DNA of 44,770 bases from Salinivenus sp. (GTDB taxonomy: Bacteria > Bacteroidota > Rhodothermia > Rhodothermales > Salinibacteraceae): assembly GCA_018609755.1 (NCBI GenBank), contig JAHENZ010000043.1:1-44770 (forward strand). The letters are read 5' to 3'. Positions 25,011 to 32,585 of this stretch are shown here, piece after piece (position 1 is the stretch's first letter; the number at the start of each line of letters is the position of its first letter). Under the pieces are notes generated by a model. The model searched no databases, was not told where the DNA came from, and worked only from the letters and a program-made list of their open reading frames with translations. Made by a program: the position numbers and the translations under genes.

Positions 25011-25466
25011 ATGGTCTCGTGGTCCCGCGTTCGGAACGGCCTTCTGAACGCCGCGCTCGTGATCGGGGGCGTGTGCGTGGGGGTGCTCCTCTACGGCCTC
25101 GTGACGCGCGTGCTCATCCCTCAGCCCGACCCTCGGCGCTCGTCCGACGGCTCAGAGCTCGTGGGCTCTATCATCCAGGTCGAGGTGCGCAACGGCGCCG
25201 GGGTCGACCACCTGGCCGCCGAGACCACGCACTACCTCCGCAGACGGGGGTTCGACGTGGTGGACGTGGGCAACTACGAGACGTTCACCCAGGAGCGCTC
25301 CGTCGTCATCGACCGGGTGGGCGACCTCGAAGCCGCCCGCAGAGTGGCCGAGGCCCTCGGCCTGCCCGCCGATCGCGTGCAACAGGACATTCGACGCCAG
25401 TACTACCTCGACGCCTCCGTCATTATCGGACACGACTATAAGCAGCTTCGCCCGTTTCAAGAGTAG
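25011..25466 (+). CDS. stand-alone LytR C-terminal-domain membrane protein
   Basis: A 151-residue protein with an N-terminal transmembrane helix (about residues 12-34) and a soluble domain that matches the LytR_C family: I-Q-V-E-V-R-N-G-A-G-V, then L-R-R-R-G-F-D-V-V-D-V-G-N, the V-V-I-D-R segment and A-S-V-I-I-G-H-D at the end. In Gram-positive LytR-CpsA-Psr proteins this domain follows the catalytic phosphotransferase domain, which is absent here. Single LytR_C proteins are found in Bacteroidota with unknown role in the envelope. It precedes rsfS on the same strand with 148 bases between; the pairing may be functional or just syntenic. Confidence 0.85.
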   Translation: MVSWSRVRNGLLNAALVIGGVCVGVLLYGLVTRVLIPQPDPRRSSDGSELVGSIIQVEVRNGAGVDHLAAETTHYLRRRGFDVVDVGNYETFTQERSVVIDRVGDLEAARRVAEALGLPADRVQQDIRRQYYLDASVIIGHDYKQLRPFQE

Positions 25467-25614
25467 CCCGAAAACCCGATCCGTGAAGAAGCGTCTATGG
25501 ACCGTTTCTGCTTCGGTGGAATACGGTCCCCCACGTGTTTAGATCATTTCGACGGATCGGCCGAACGATTCTCCGTTTTCCTACACGCATTCCCGCACCC
25601 AATGCCTTAAGTGT

Positions 25615-26085
25615 ATGGCTTCCCCCGACCAAACGTCCTCGACCGCAGACCCCTCTGCCCGTCGCACTCCGCGCAACGCCGGCCACGTGCTGGCCGCCCA
25701 CGCCGTGAACGCCATGGCCGACAAGAAGGCCAAAGACATCACGGTGATCGACTTGCGCGACGTGAGCAACATGGCGGACTTCTTCGTAATCAGCACCGGT
25801 GAGTCCGATCTTCAGGTACGCGCCATCGCCAACGGCGTCATCGACCGGATCGAGGAGGAATGCGAGGAACTTCCCTGGAAAAAAGAAGGCTTCGACCACC
25901 TCCGATGGGCTCTACTCGACTACGTCGACCTGGTGGTGCACGTCTTCTTGCCCTCGCGTCGCGACCACTACCGCATCGAGCGGCTCTGGGGGGAAGCCGA
26001 GCGAGAGCAGGTGCCCGAAAACGGAGACGTGTCGGACGTTGAGCTGCTGCAGGAGCTGCTCAACCAGTCGCCGGAAGAGGATTGA
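25615..26085 (+). CDS. rsfS: ribosome silencing factor RsfS
   Basis: A 156-residue member of the RsfS/Iojap family, which binds ribosomal protein uL14 and blocks joining of the subunits in starvation. The conserved core begins at about residue 37 with K-A-K-D-I-T-V-I-D-L-R-D-V-S and continues with A-D-F-F-V-I-S-T-G, then W-A-L-L-D-Y-V-D-L-V-V-H-V-F and Y-R-I-E-R-L-W-G. The N-terminal 30 residues are polar and low in complexity, and an acidic tail follows the domain; both are longer than in E. coli (105 residues). Confidence 0.95.
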   Translation: MASPDQTSSTADPSARRTPRNAGHVLAAHAVNAMADKKAKDITVIDLRDVSNMADFFVISTGESDLQVRAIANGVIDRIEEECEELPWKKEGFDHLRWALLDYVDLVVHVFLPSRRDHYRIERLWGEAEREQVPENGDVSDVELLQELLNQSPEED

Positions 26086-26211
26086 GTCTGAATTTTGCAG
26101 AATTCGGGTACGGGAGTATCGAAGCGTGGAGAACTGGAAGTAATAGACCTCTCCTCTTCCCTATCTCAATTGGCATAATCGAGCACATTTCCGCCCAGGC
26201 ACCAGCTCAAC

Positions 26212-26583
26212 ATGACACGCTTTTTCCTTGCGGTGGGGGCAATCTTTGCTGGCCTGGCCGTTGCGGCCGGGGCCTTTGGGGCGCACGGGCTTGAGAGCCG
26301 CGTGTCGCCCGACCGGCTGGAGACGTTCCGCACCGCCGTCACGTACCAGATGTATCACGCGCTGGCGCTTCTCGTCGTGGCCTGGGCGACAACGCAGGGG
26401 TGGGGAGCACTCGTGCACGGGGCCGGCTACTGCTTCATCGCCGGCATTCTGATTTTTTCCGGCAGCCTGTACGTGCTCGTCCTCACCGACACGGGCTGGC
26501 TCGGGGCCGTCACGCCCTTCGGCGGCGTGGCGCTCATCGTGGGGTGGGGCCTGCTGGCGTGGGGCGTCCTTTCGGGCGGATAA
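26212..26583 (+). CDS. DUF423 small membrane protein (YgdD-like)
   Basis: A 123-residue protein with four predicted transmembrane helices. The signatures A-G-A-F-G-A-H-G-L, T-A-V-T-Y-Q-M-Y-H-A-L-A and F-S-G-S-L-Y, and a final G-G-V-A-L-I-V-G-W segment, are those of the DUF423 family. The cellular role of the family is unknown. It is convergent with the YheT-type hydrolase gene; the 91 bases between them show no clear hairpin-plus-T terminator. Confidence 0.93.
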   Translation: MTRFFLAVGAIFAGLAVAAGAFGAHGLESRVSPDRLETFRTAVTYQMYHALALLVVAWATTQGWGALVHGAGYCFIAGILIFSGSLYVLVLTDTGWLGAVTPFGGVALIVGWGLLAWGVLSGG

Positions 26584-26674
26584 CCACGTCTCGTTGATGG
26601 CGTCCCTGCTTCTTTCAGTTGTTTTGCCGGGTGAGCGCGGGAGCATGGGCGAGAGGCGCGATTGCGCAACCGTT

Positions 26675-27700
26675 CTATTGGACCCGCTTTTTTGCTTCCC
26701 TCCACTTCTCTTTCTTTTCGTTTCGAAGGGCTGTCGCCAGAAACGAAGCGGCGCGGCGCTCCGACCAGTAGTCGCCCATCTCGGTGAAGCTCACGAATCC
26801 CACGTGTCCTCCGCTCTCCGGCACCTCCAGCGTGAAGGCCGAGTGCCCCTCCGCCGCCGTCCGCGGGTAGCAGGTCTCGCTCAGAAAGGGATCGTTGGCC
26901 GCATTGACGAGAAGTGTGGGAACGGTAAGGTCTGACAGGAGCGGCTTGCTGCTCGCCGCCCGGTAGTACGCGTCGGCGTCCCGAAAGCCGTTGAGCGGCG
27001 CGGTGTAGGCATCGTCGAAGTCGCGGAGCGTGCGCACGTGACGGAGCGCGTCGGTGGTCACTTCGCCATGCTGCCCAGCCTTCTGCCGGATTTTTTCGCG
27101 GAGCGTGCGGAGGAAGTACTGCGTGTAGTGCCAGTTCGAACGTCGCCCAATCTGGTGCGACGAGCGCTTCAAGTCGACGGGTGCAGAAAACACGGCGGCC
27201 CCGCCCACCCGATCGTCGACCGCCGCGCCTCGTTCGCCAAGATACTTGAGGGTGAGGTTGCCGCCGAGGCTGAAGCCGACGAGCGCGACGGAGGCGTACC
27301 CGGTATCCAACACGTGGTTAACCACGCACGCCAGATCCTCCGTCTTCCCACTGTGGTAAGTGGCGGCCTGTCGGTTCATGTCGCCACTGCATCCCCGCAG
27401 GTTCCAGGCACACACGTCCCACCCGCGCCGGACGAGCGCCCGGGCCATGCCCCGCATGTACGTGCCGTCAGCACTCCCCTCTAGCCCGTGCGTGAGAATC
27501 GCGACCCGATCCGTCCCGGACGTCCCGTTCGTGCGAGCCGTCGCCCAGTCCAGATCCAGGAAGTCATCGTCCGGCGTGTCGATGCGCTCCCGACCGTCAT
27601 AGTGAAAATCCACGCGTCGAACGAGGGATGCAAAAAGCGTCTGCGTGTGGCCGCCCGAGAGCAGCGGGGGCGGCGTATACGTGGACGATGCGATGAACAC
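26675..27700 (-). CDS. YheT-family alpha/beta hydrolase
   Basis: A 341-residue hydrolase of the YheT/EMB8 group. After the short start, L-S-G-G-H-T-Q-T-L matches the family's N-terminal signature. The nucleophile elbow is G-F-S-L-G-G-N, with L-T-H-G-L-E-G-S (oxyanion region) before it and G-G-H-V-G-F near the C-terminus holding the catalytic His. Substrates in bacteria are poorly defined; esterase activity is usual. The GTG at 27700 is chosen because it lies 13 bases after the pgeF stop and begins the conserved domain; the frame remains open upstream but overlaps pgeF. Confidence 0.9.
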   Translation of the reverse strand: MFIASSTYTPPPLLSGGHTQTLFASLVRRVDFHYDGRERIDTPDDDFLDLDWATARTNGTSGTDRVAILTHGLEGSADGTYMRGMARALVRRGWDVCAWNLRGCSGDMNRQAATYHSGKTEDLACVVNHVLDTGYASVALVGFSLGGNLTLKYLGERGAAVDDRVGGAAVFSAPVDLKRSSHQIGRRSNWHYTQYFLRTLREKIRQKAGQHGEVTTDALRHVRTLRDFDDAYTAPLNGFRDADAYYRAASSKPLLSDLTVPTLLVNAANDPFLSETCYPRTAAEGHSAFTLEVPESGGHVGFVSFTEMGDYWSERRAASFLATALRNEKKEKWREAKKRVQ

Positions 27701-27713
27701 CAGCGGGAACGGC

Positions 27714-28466
27714 TTAATTCCGAAGAACGATGGCGCCGAACATCCGCCCCGTCGTGCCGTCGGACGCACGGTACGAGAAGAAGGTGTCCGAATCCGACAT
27801 CGTGCAGCAGTCCGACACTTCGATCGCCTCGCTCGGCACTCCGGCCTCCTCCAGTTGACGGCGGAGAGCGGCCTTGAGGTCGACGTGGGGACGGGGCCAT
27901 TCTTCCCGTCGGTAGACGAAGTCCTCGTCGAAGCGGGTCGCCACCTCGGGCCCCACCTCAAAGACGGACCGGGAGAGACACGGACTCACGTACGCTCGAA
28001 TCTGGGCGGGATCGGCCCCCTCCTCCTCCATCCGAGTCACCGTGCGGGGCACGATGCGGGCGACCGTTCCACGCCAGCCCGCGTGACAGGCCCCCGCCAC
28101 AGTGTTCTCCGGATCGGCCAGGAGCACCGCCGCGCAGTCCGCCGTCGCGATGGCGAGAAGGAGCTTCGGAGTGGTGGTCACGAGTCCGTCGCAGAAGGGC
28201 TCGTGGCGCGGGGCATCGATGACGCGGACGGTGGAGCCGTGCACCTGCCCGGCCGTCGCCAGCCAGGCCGGATCCGTGTCGAGGGCGGCACAGAAGCGGC
28301 GACGATTCTCTTCGACACTGCTCGAATCATCGCCCACGTGGCGCCCCAGGTTGAGCGTGTCGTAGGGCGCCCCGCTCACGCCCCCCTTCCGCGTGCTCAC
28401 GCCGGCCGTCACCGACGGCACCTCGGCAAAGATGCGGGGGCGAAGCACAGGTGCACGGGTCTGCAT
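27714..28466 (-). CDS. pgeF: multicopper-type purine nucleoside phosphorylase/polyphenol oxidase PgeF (YfiH, YlmD)
   Basis: A 250-residue member of the CNF1/YfiH-like fold. The motifs are G-V-S-T-R-K-G-G-V-S, then T-A-D-C-A-A-V-L-L-A-D, C-H-A-G-W-R-G-T with the metal-binding Cys and His, S-P-C-L-S near the middle and G-R-M-F-G-A-I-V-L at the end. Members cleave purine nucleosides or act in peptidoglycan precursor quality control. The ATG at 28466 starts 15 residues before the first motif; earlier in-frame ATGs (28535, 28658) add residues without family character and the furthest overlaps the divergent zinc-ribbon gene. Confidence 0.92.
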   Translation of the reverse strand: MQTRAPVLRPRIFAEVPSVTAGVSTRKGGVSGAPYDTLNLGRHVGDDSSSVEENRRRFCAALDTDPAWLATAGQVHGSTVRVIDAPRHEPFCDGLVTTTPKLLLAIATADCAAVLLADPENTVAGACHAGWRGTVARIVPRTVTRMEEEGADPAQIRAYVSPCLSRSVFEVGPEVATRFDEDFVYRREEWPRPHVDLKAALRRQLEEAGVPSEAIEVSDCCTMSDSDTFFSYRASDGTTGRMFGAIVLRN

Positions 28467-28611
28467 CGGGGACGTAAGCACGACACCGGAGGATAATTTG
28501 ACGTTCGCGAGTGGTGTTCTCAACTGCTCATCCATCCGTCGGTTCGCCGCGAAGCCGAAAGGAGTTCCGCCCAAAATGCGCCCGCAGATCGTGTACTTTT
28601 CGTGAACAGTA

Positions 28612-28914
28612 ATGGACGTCGCCCCGTTCGACGCCTCGTCATCCTTTTCACGCCCCAACGCCCTGACCCCGATGGAGATCTACTGCCCGAAGTGCGAGTG
28701 GGAGCCACCGTCCAGTGCCCAATGGACCTGCGAGTGCGGGCACTCCTGGCACACGTTCGACACGCACGGTCAATGCCCGGAGTGCGGCAAGGTGTGGCGC
28801 GAGACGCAATGCCATCAGTGCCACGAGTGGTCGCCCCACCACGACTGGTACCACGATCTCCCGCCCGTAGACGTGGACGAGATCACAGAGAGCGAAGAAG
28901 CCCCCGCTGAATGA
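28612..28914 (+). CDS. small zinc-ribbon protein
   Basis: A 100-residue protein whose core begins at a second ATG (28672) with M-E-I-Y-C-P-K-C. Cysteine pairs C-P-K-C, C-E-C-G-H, C-P-E-C-G-K and C-H-Q-C-H can form two zinc ribbons, and the order H-T-F-D-T-H-G-Q-C-P-E-C resembles a small uncharacterised family I recall from Bacteroidota. The C-terminus is acidic. Translation from 28672 would give 80 residues, which may be the true start since residues 1-20 are not family-like. It diverges from pgeF and ends 24 bases before the GH31 gene. Function unknown. Confidence 0.72.
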   Translation: MDVAPFDASSSFSRPNALTPMEIYCPKCEWEPPSSAQWTCECGHSWHTFDTHGQCPECGKVWRETQCHQCHEWSPHHDWYHDLPPVDVDEITESEEAPAE

Positions 28915-28938
28915 GCGCTCCTCCCACCGAAACGCTCT

Positions 28939-31719
28939 ATGCCGTCCCCACGACTCGTCCAAATCACCCTCTCGTTCCTCTGCCTTCTTCTCCTTGCCGG
29001 GCCCACACGAGCCCAAACGCCCCTCGGCCCCTACACCGATCACAGGGTCGATTCGACGACCGTCACCGTGTGGGCGGACAGTTCGGGTCTTCGATTAACC
29101 TGGTACCGGCCGACGGTCCTCCGGGTCGACCTGCTTCCGAACCGGTCCACGTCCCACGACTCGTCCCTCGTCGTCATCCGCGAGCCCGACGCACAGACAA
29201 CCGTCGACGTAGAGGAGACAGCGGACGCCCTGACGGTCTCGTCGTCTGTCCTTTCGGCCCGCGTGCAGAAGAATCCGGTTCGGCTCCACGTCCAGAATCA
29301 GGGCGGAGGCACGATGCTCGAAGAGCACGACGCCGCTGGCTTTGTGGCGGACGGCGAGAAGCGCCGCGCCCAATTCACCCTTCCGTCCGGCACACGGTTC
29401 TACGGAACAGGGGAGCGCGGACTCAACCTCAATCTGCGAGGCGAACGCTTTCGGAGCTACAACCAGTCCGTCTACGGCTACGACCAGCCGGAGCCCACGA
29501 TGAACATCAACGTGCCCCTGCTGCTCTCCTCGGAGGGGTACGCCCTGCTCTTCGACAATTCCTACCCCGGCACGTTCGACCTCGGAGCTCGTGATCCGTC
29601 GACATTCTGGTACGAGTCCGACGGCGGGGAGCTTTCCTATTACGTGCTGGCGGGAGAAAACGCCGCGACTCAGCTGGAGCGGTATACCTGGCTCACGGGT
29701 CGTCCTCCCATGCCGCCGAAGTGGGCACTCGGCTTTTTGCAGTCCAAGTACGGCTACCGATCCGAGCAAGCCGCCCGCGAAACGGTTAATCAGCTCCGCG
29801 AGAACGACATCCCTGCGGATGGTTTGATTCTCGACCTCTTCTGGTTCGAACACATGGGAGACTTGAGCTGGAATCGAGGGGCCTTTCCGAATCCTTCCCA
29901 GATGATCGAGGATTTCGAGTCCCGAGGCATCAAGACCCTCGTCATTACGGAGCCCTACATCACAGAGCCGTCGCAGTGGTTCTCGGCGTCGGTCCAGCCG
30001 GGCACCCCGCGAGCGGCGACGACGGAGGACGGATCGGCGTATCGCATCTCAGGCTGGTTCACGTGCGGAACCTGCGAGGTCGTGCTGAGCGACCTTACCC
30101 ATGCCCCTACCCGTGCCTGGTGGAAGGACCGGTACGCGGACATTCTGAGCACGGGCGTCCACGGGCTCTGGACGGACCTCGGCGAGCCGGAGGTGCACCC
30201 GTCCGGCATGCAGCACGTCGCCGGTCCGGCCGACGCCGTTCACAACGTGTACAATCTGATCTGGGCCCGTACCGTCCACGAGGCCTTTTCTCAGCAGCGG
30301 CCCAATCGACGTCTCGTCAATCTGACCCGGTCCGGGTACGCGGGCATCCAGCGCTACGGCGTCTTCACGTGGTCGGCCGACGTGGCACGGACGTTCGACG
30401 GCCTGTCCCTACAGCCTCCCATCATGCTCAACACCACGCTCTCGGGGCTCTACTACCATAGCTCAGACCTTGGGGGCTTCACGGGAGAGGCCTCGCCGGA
30501 GCTCTACACGCGGTGGATGCAGATGGGCGCGTTTACGCCCGTCGCCCGGGCGCACGGCGTCGACAATGAGCCGACGGAGCCGTGGCGCATCGACCCGCCG
30601 GCCCCCTCCATCAGCCGGCGCTATCTGGAGTTGCGGTACCGCCTCCTCCCGTACCTATACACGATGGCCTACCGGGCCCACGACCGGGGGCTCCCCATCG
30701 TCCGGCCCCTGTTTTTCGAGGACCCCGACGCCGAGTGGCTTGCGGAAGAAGACGACGCGTACCTCTTCGGCGACTCGTTCCTCGTGGCGCCTGTCGTAGA
30801 GGAGAACAAACGGCAAAAAGACGTGCCCCTTCCCCCCGGCGTCTGGATCAACTACTGGACGGACGAGGCCGTGCAGGGCAACCAAACGGTGACCGTCGAC
30901 GCGCCGCTCGGCCGCCTCCCTCTCTTTGTGCGCCAGGGGGCGATCGTGCCCATGCGGCCCACCGCCCCCGACCACGTAGGCCACTCGATCCCCGACTCGC
31001 TCCAGCTCGCCGTCTACCCGAGCGCGGACGGCGGCCAGTTTACCCTCTACGAAGACGACGGACACACGCAGGCCTACACGCAAGGCGCCTTCGCCCAAAC
31101 GACCGTCGAGCAGCAGTTTACGACGGTGGAGGGCACCTCGACCCTCGACATCACGCTCGGCGCCGCGCAGGGCACCTTCGAGGAGCATCCCGCCAAGCGA
31201 ACCTATTCCGTCGTGACCCACCGCGTCTTCCAACGGCCTCATCAGGTCACCCTCGACGGTCGCCCGCTGCCGGAGCAAAGAACGGTGTCCGCCCTCCAGC
31301 AACAATCGGAGGGATACGCCTACGACCCCGGCAGTCGACGCCTGCACGTTCAGTTCGAGGCCGGTACGCGTACGGGGCATCGCCTTCAGATGCAGGGCAT
31401 TCAGCCGGCCGGAGCCGGCGCAGCGAACGTGGACGCGTACGAACTGGACGCGCCCTCTCCGCACCCTGTCCGCAACACCACGACCCTTTCCTTTCGCCTC
31501 CGGGAGCCAAGTCACGTCACGCTTGCGCTGTACGACGTGCTCGGGCGCCGCGTTGCCACCCTCGTCGACGACCGTCGGAGGAAAGGACCGTACACGGTTT
31601 CCGTGTCGCCTAGCGCACTGGGCCTGCCGAGTGGGGTGTACTTCTACCGGCTCACGGCGCAGGACGGCTTCGATCGCACGCGCTTCCAGAAGACGCGAAA
31701 AATGGTGATTGTGAAGTGA
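28939..31719 (+). CDS. secreted glycoside hydrolase family 31 with T9SS C-terminal domain
   Basis: A 926-residue enzyme with a signal peptide (residues 1 to about 26), an N-terminal beta domain and a GH31 (beta/alpha)8 barrel. The nucleophile is Asp413 in L-W-T-D-L-G-E-P-E and the acid/base Asp481 in W-S-A-D-V. GH31 enzymes are retaining alpha-glucosidases, alpha-xylosidases and related transglycosylases. C-terminal to the barrel are beta sandwiches and, from about residue 840, a T9SS type-A-like sorting domain with P-H-P-V-R-N, Y-D-V-L-G-R-R-V-A and G-V-Y-F-Y-R-L and a basic end, so the enzyme should be exported by T9SS and probably attached to the cell surface. It converges with lipB. Confidence 0.92.
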   Translation: MPSPRLVQITLSFLCLLLLAGPTRAQTPLGPYTDHRVDSTTVTVWADSSGLRLTWYRPTVLRVDLLPNRSTSHDSSLVVIREPDAQTTVDVEETADALTVSSSVLSARVQKNPVRLHVQNQGGGTMLEEHDAAGFVADGEKRRAQFTLPSGTRFYGTGERGLNLNLRGERFRSYNQSVYGYDQPEPTMNINVPLLLSSEGYALLFDNSYPGTFDLGARDPSTFWYESDGGELSYYVLAGENAATQLERYTWLTGRPPMPPKWALGFLQSKYGYRSEQAARETVNQLRENDIPADGLILDLFWFEHMGDLSWNRGAFPNPSQMIEDFESRGIKTLVITEPYITEPSQWFSASVQPGTPRAATTEDGSAYRISGWFTCGTCEVVLSDLTHAPTRAWWKDRYADILSTGVHGLWTDLGEPEVHPSGMQHVAGPADAVHNVYNLIWARTVHEAFSQQRPNRRLVNLTRSGYAGIQRYGVFTWSADVARTFDGLSLQPPIMLNTTLSGLYYHSSDLGGFTGEASPELYTRWMQMGAFTPVARAHGVDNEPTEPWRIDPPAPSISRRYLELRYRLLPYLYTMAYRAHDRGLPIVRPLFFEDPDAEWLAEEDDAYLFGDSFLVAPVVEENKRQKDVPLPPGVWINYWTDEAVQGNQTVTVDAPLGRLPLFVRQGAIVPMRPTAPDHVGHSIPDSLQLAVYPSADGGQFTLYEDDGHTQAYTQGAFAQTTVEQQFTTVEGTSTLDITLGAAQGTFEEHPAKRTYSVVTHRVFQRPHQVTLDGRPLPEQRTVSALQQQSEGYAYDPGSRRLHVQFEAGTRTGHRLQMQGIQPAGAGAANVDAYELDAPSPHPVRNTTTLSFRLREPSHVTLALYDVLGRRVATLVDDRRRKGPYTVSVSPSALGLPSGVYFYRLTAQDGFDRTRFQKTRKMVIVK

Positions 31720-31739
31720 TCCCCGCATTTCTGTCCCCC

Positions 31740-32498
31740 TCACTCCGGTACCGCCTCGGCACCAGCAAGGAATTGCAGAAAGGATCGGGCGTCCTCCCCC
31801 CGTCGCTCCGTCACCTCGACCTCAAATAACTCCGCGAAGTGGCGCACAACCGGTGTCCGCACCGCATCCACGTCTACCGACGCGTCGGTCTCTTCCAAGA
31901 GAGATGTCACGCCCCGGTCGTTGATGCCACACGGCACGATGTGGTCGAAGTAGTCGAGGTCCGTCGTCACGTTCACAGCGAAGCCGTGCATCGTAACCCA
32001 GCGACTGCAGCGCACGCCCATCGCACAAATTTTTCGCTCCAGCCCCCGCTCATCGGGACCGACCCACACGCCCGTCCGCCCGTCCACGCGCGTGCCGGTC
32101 ACGTCGTACTCCGCGCAGGTGCGGATGATGACCTCTTCGAGCGTGCGCAGGTAGCGGCCCAGGTCCGTAAAGAGACGGTCGAGGTCGAGGATCGGGTACC
32201 CCACGAGCTGGCCGGGCCCGTGGTACGTCACGTCGCCCCCGCGCCCGATGCGATGAAAGGTGGCGTCCAGCGCGTCGAGCCGGTCCTCCGACACCAGCAG
32301 ATTCTCGGCGTCCCCGCTCTTGCCGAGCGTATAGACGTGCGGATGCTCCAGCAGGATCAGAATGTGCGGCACCGGATCGGCCTCCGGGTCTCGCTTCGCC
32401 GCAATCAGCCGCTCTTGAATTGCCTCCTGCATTTCCCACGCCGGTGCGTACGGCGTGCGGCCCAGATGGCAGACGACAAGCTCTTCGGGGGCGGGCAT
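31740..32498 (-). CDS. lipB: octanoyl-ACP:protein octanoyltransferase LipB
   Basis: A 252-residue enzyme that moves octanoyl from acyl carrier protein to lipoyl domains, the first step of endogenous lipoate synthesis. [17 protein letters not shown] (about residues 86-102) is the family signature. The catalytic pair is Lys156 in R-K-I-C-A-M-G-V and Cys190 in I-V-P-C-G-I. Length is slightly above the usual 210-230 because of a C-terminal extension. It follows sprA on the same strand by 87 bases. A lipA gene is not in the window. Confidence 0.96.
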   Translation of the reverse strand: MPAPEELVVCHLGRTPYAPAWEMQEAIQERLIAAKRDPEADPVPHILILLEHPHVYTLGKSGDAENLLVSEDRLDALDATFHRIGRGGDVTYHGPGQLVGYPILDLDRLFTDLGRYLRTLEEVIIRTCAEYDVTGTRVDGRTGVWVGPDERGLERKICAMGVRCSRWVTMHGFAVNVTTDLDYFDHIVPCGINDRGVTSLLEETDASVDVDAVRTPVVRHFAELFEVEVTERRGEDARSFLQFLAGAEAVPE

Positions 32499-32585
32499 GC
32501 GCTTCGGATGATTGAGCGACAGAGGAGAGGAAAACGCTGAGCGCCTCGTTCTGAACCGTCAGCATCCGTACCCGAGCCGGGCGGG

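Noticed and set aside
28467-28658. N-terminal extension of pgeF
   Set aside because: The residues do not match the family and overlap the 5' end of the divergent zinc-ribbon gene.
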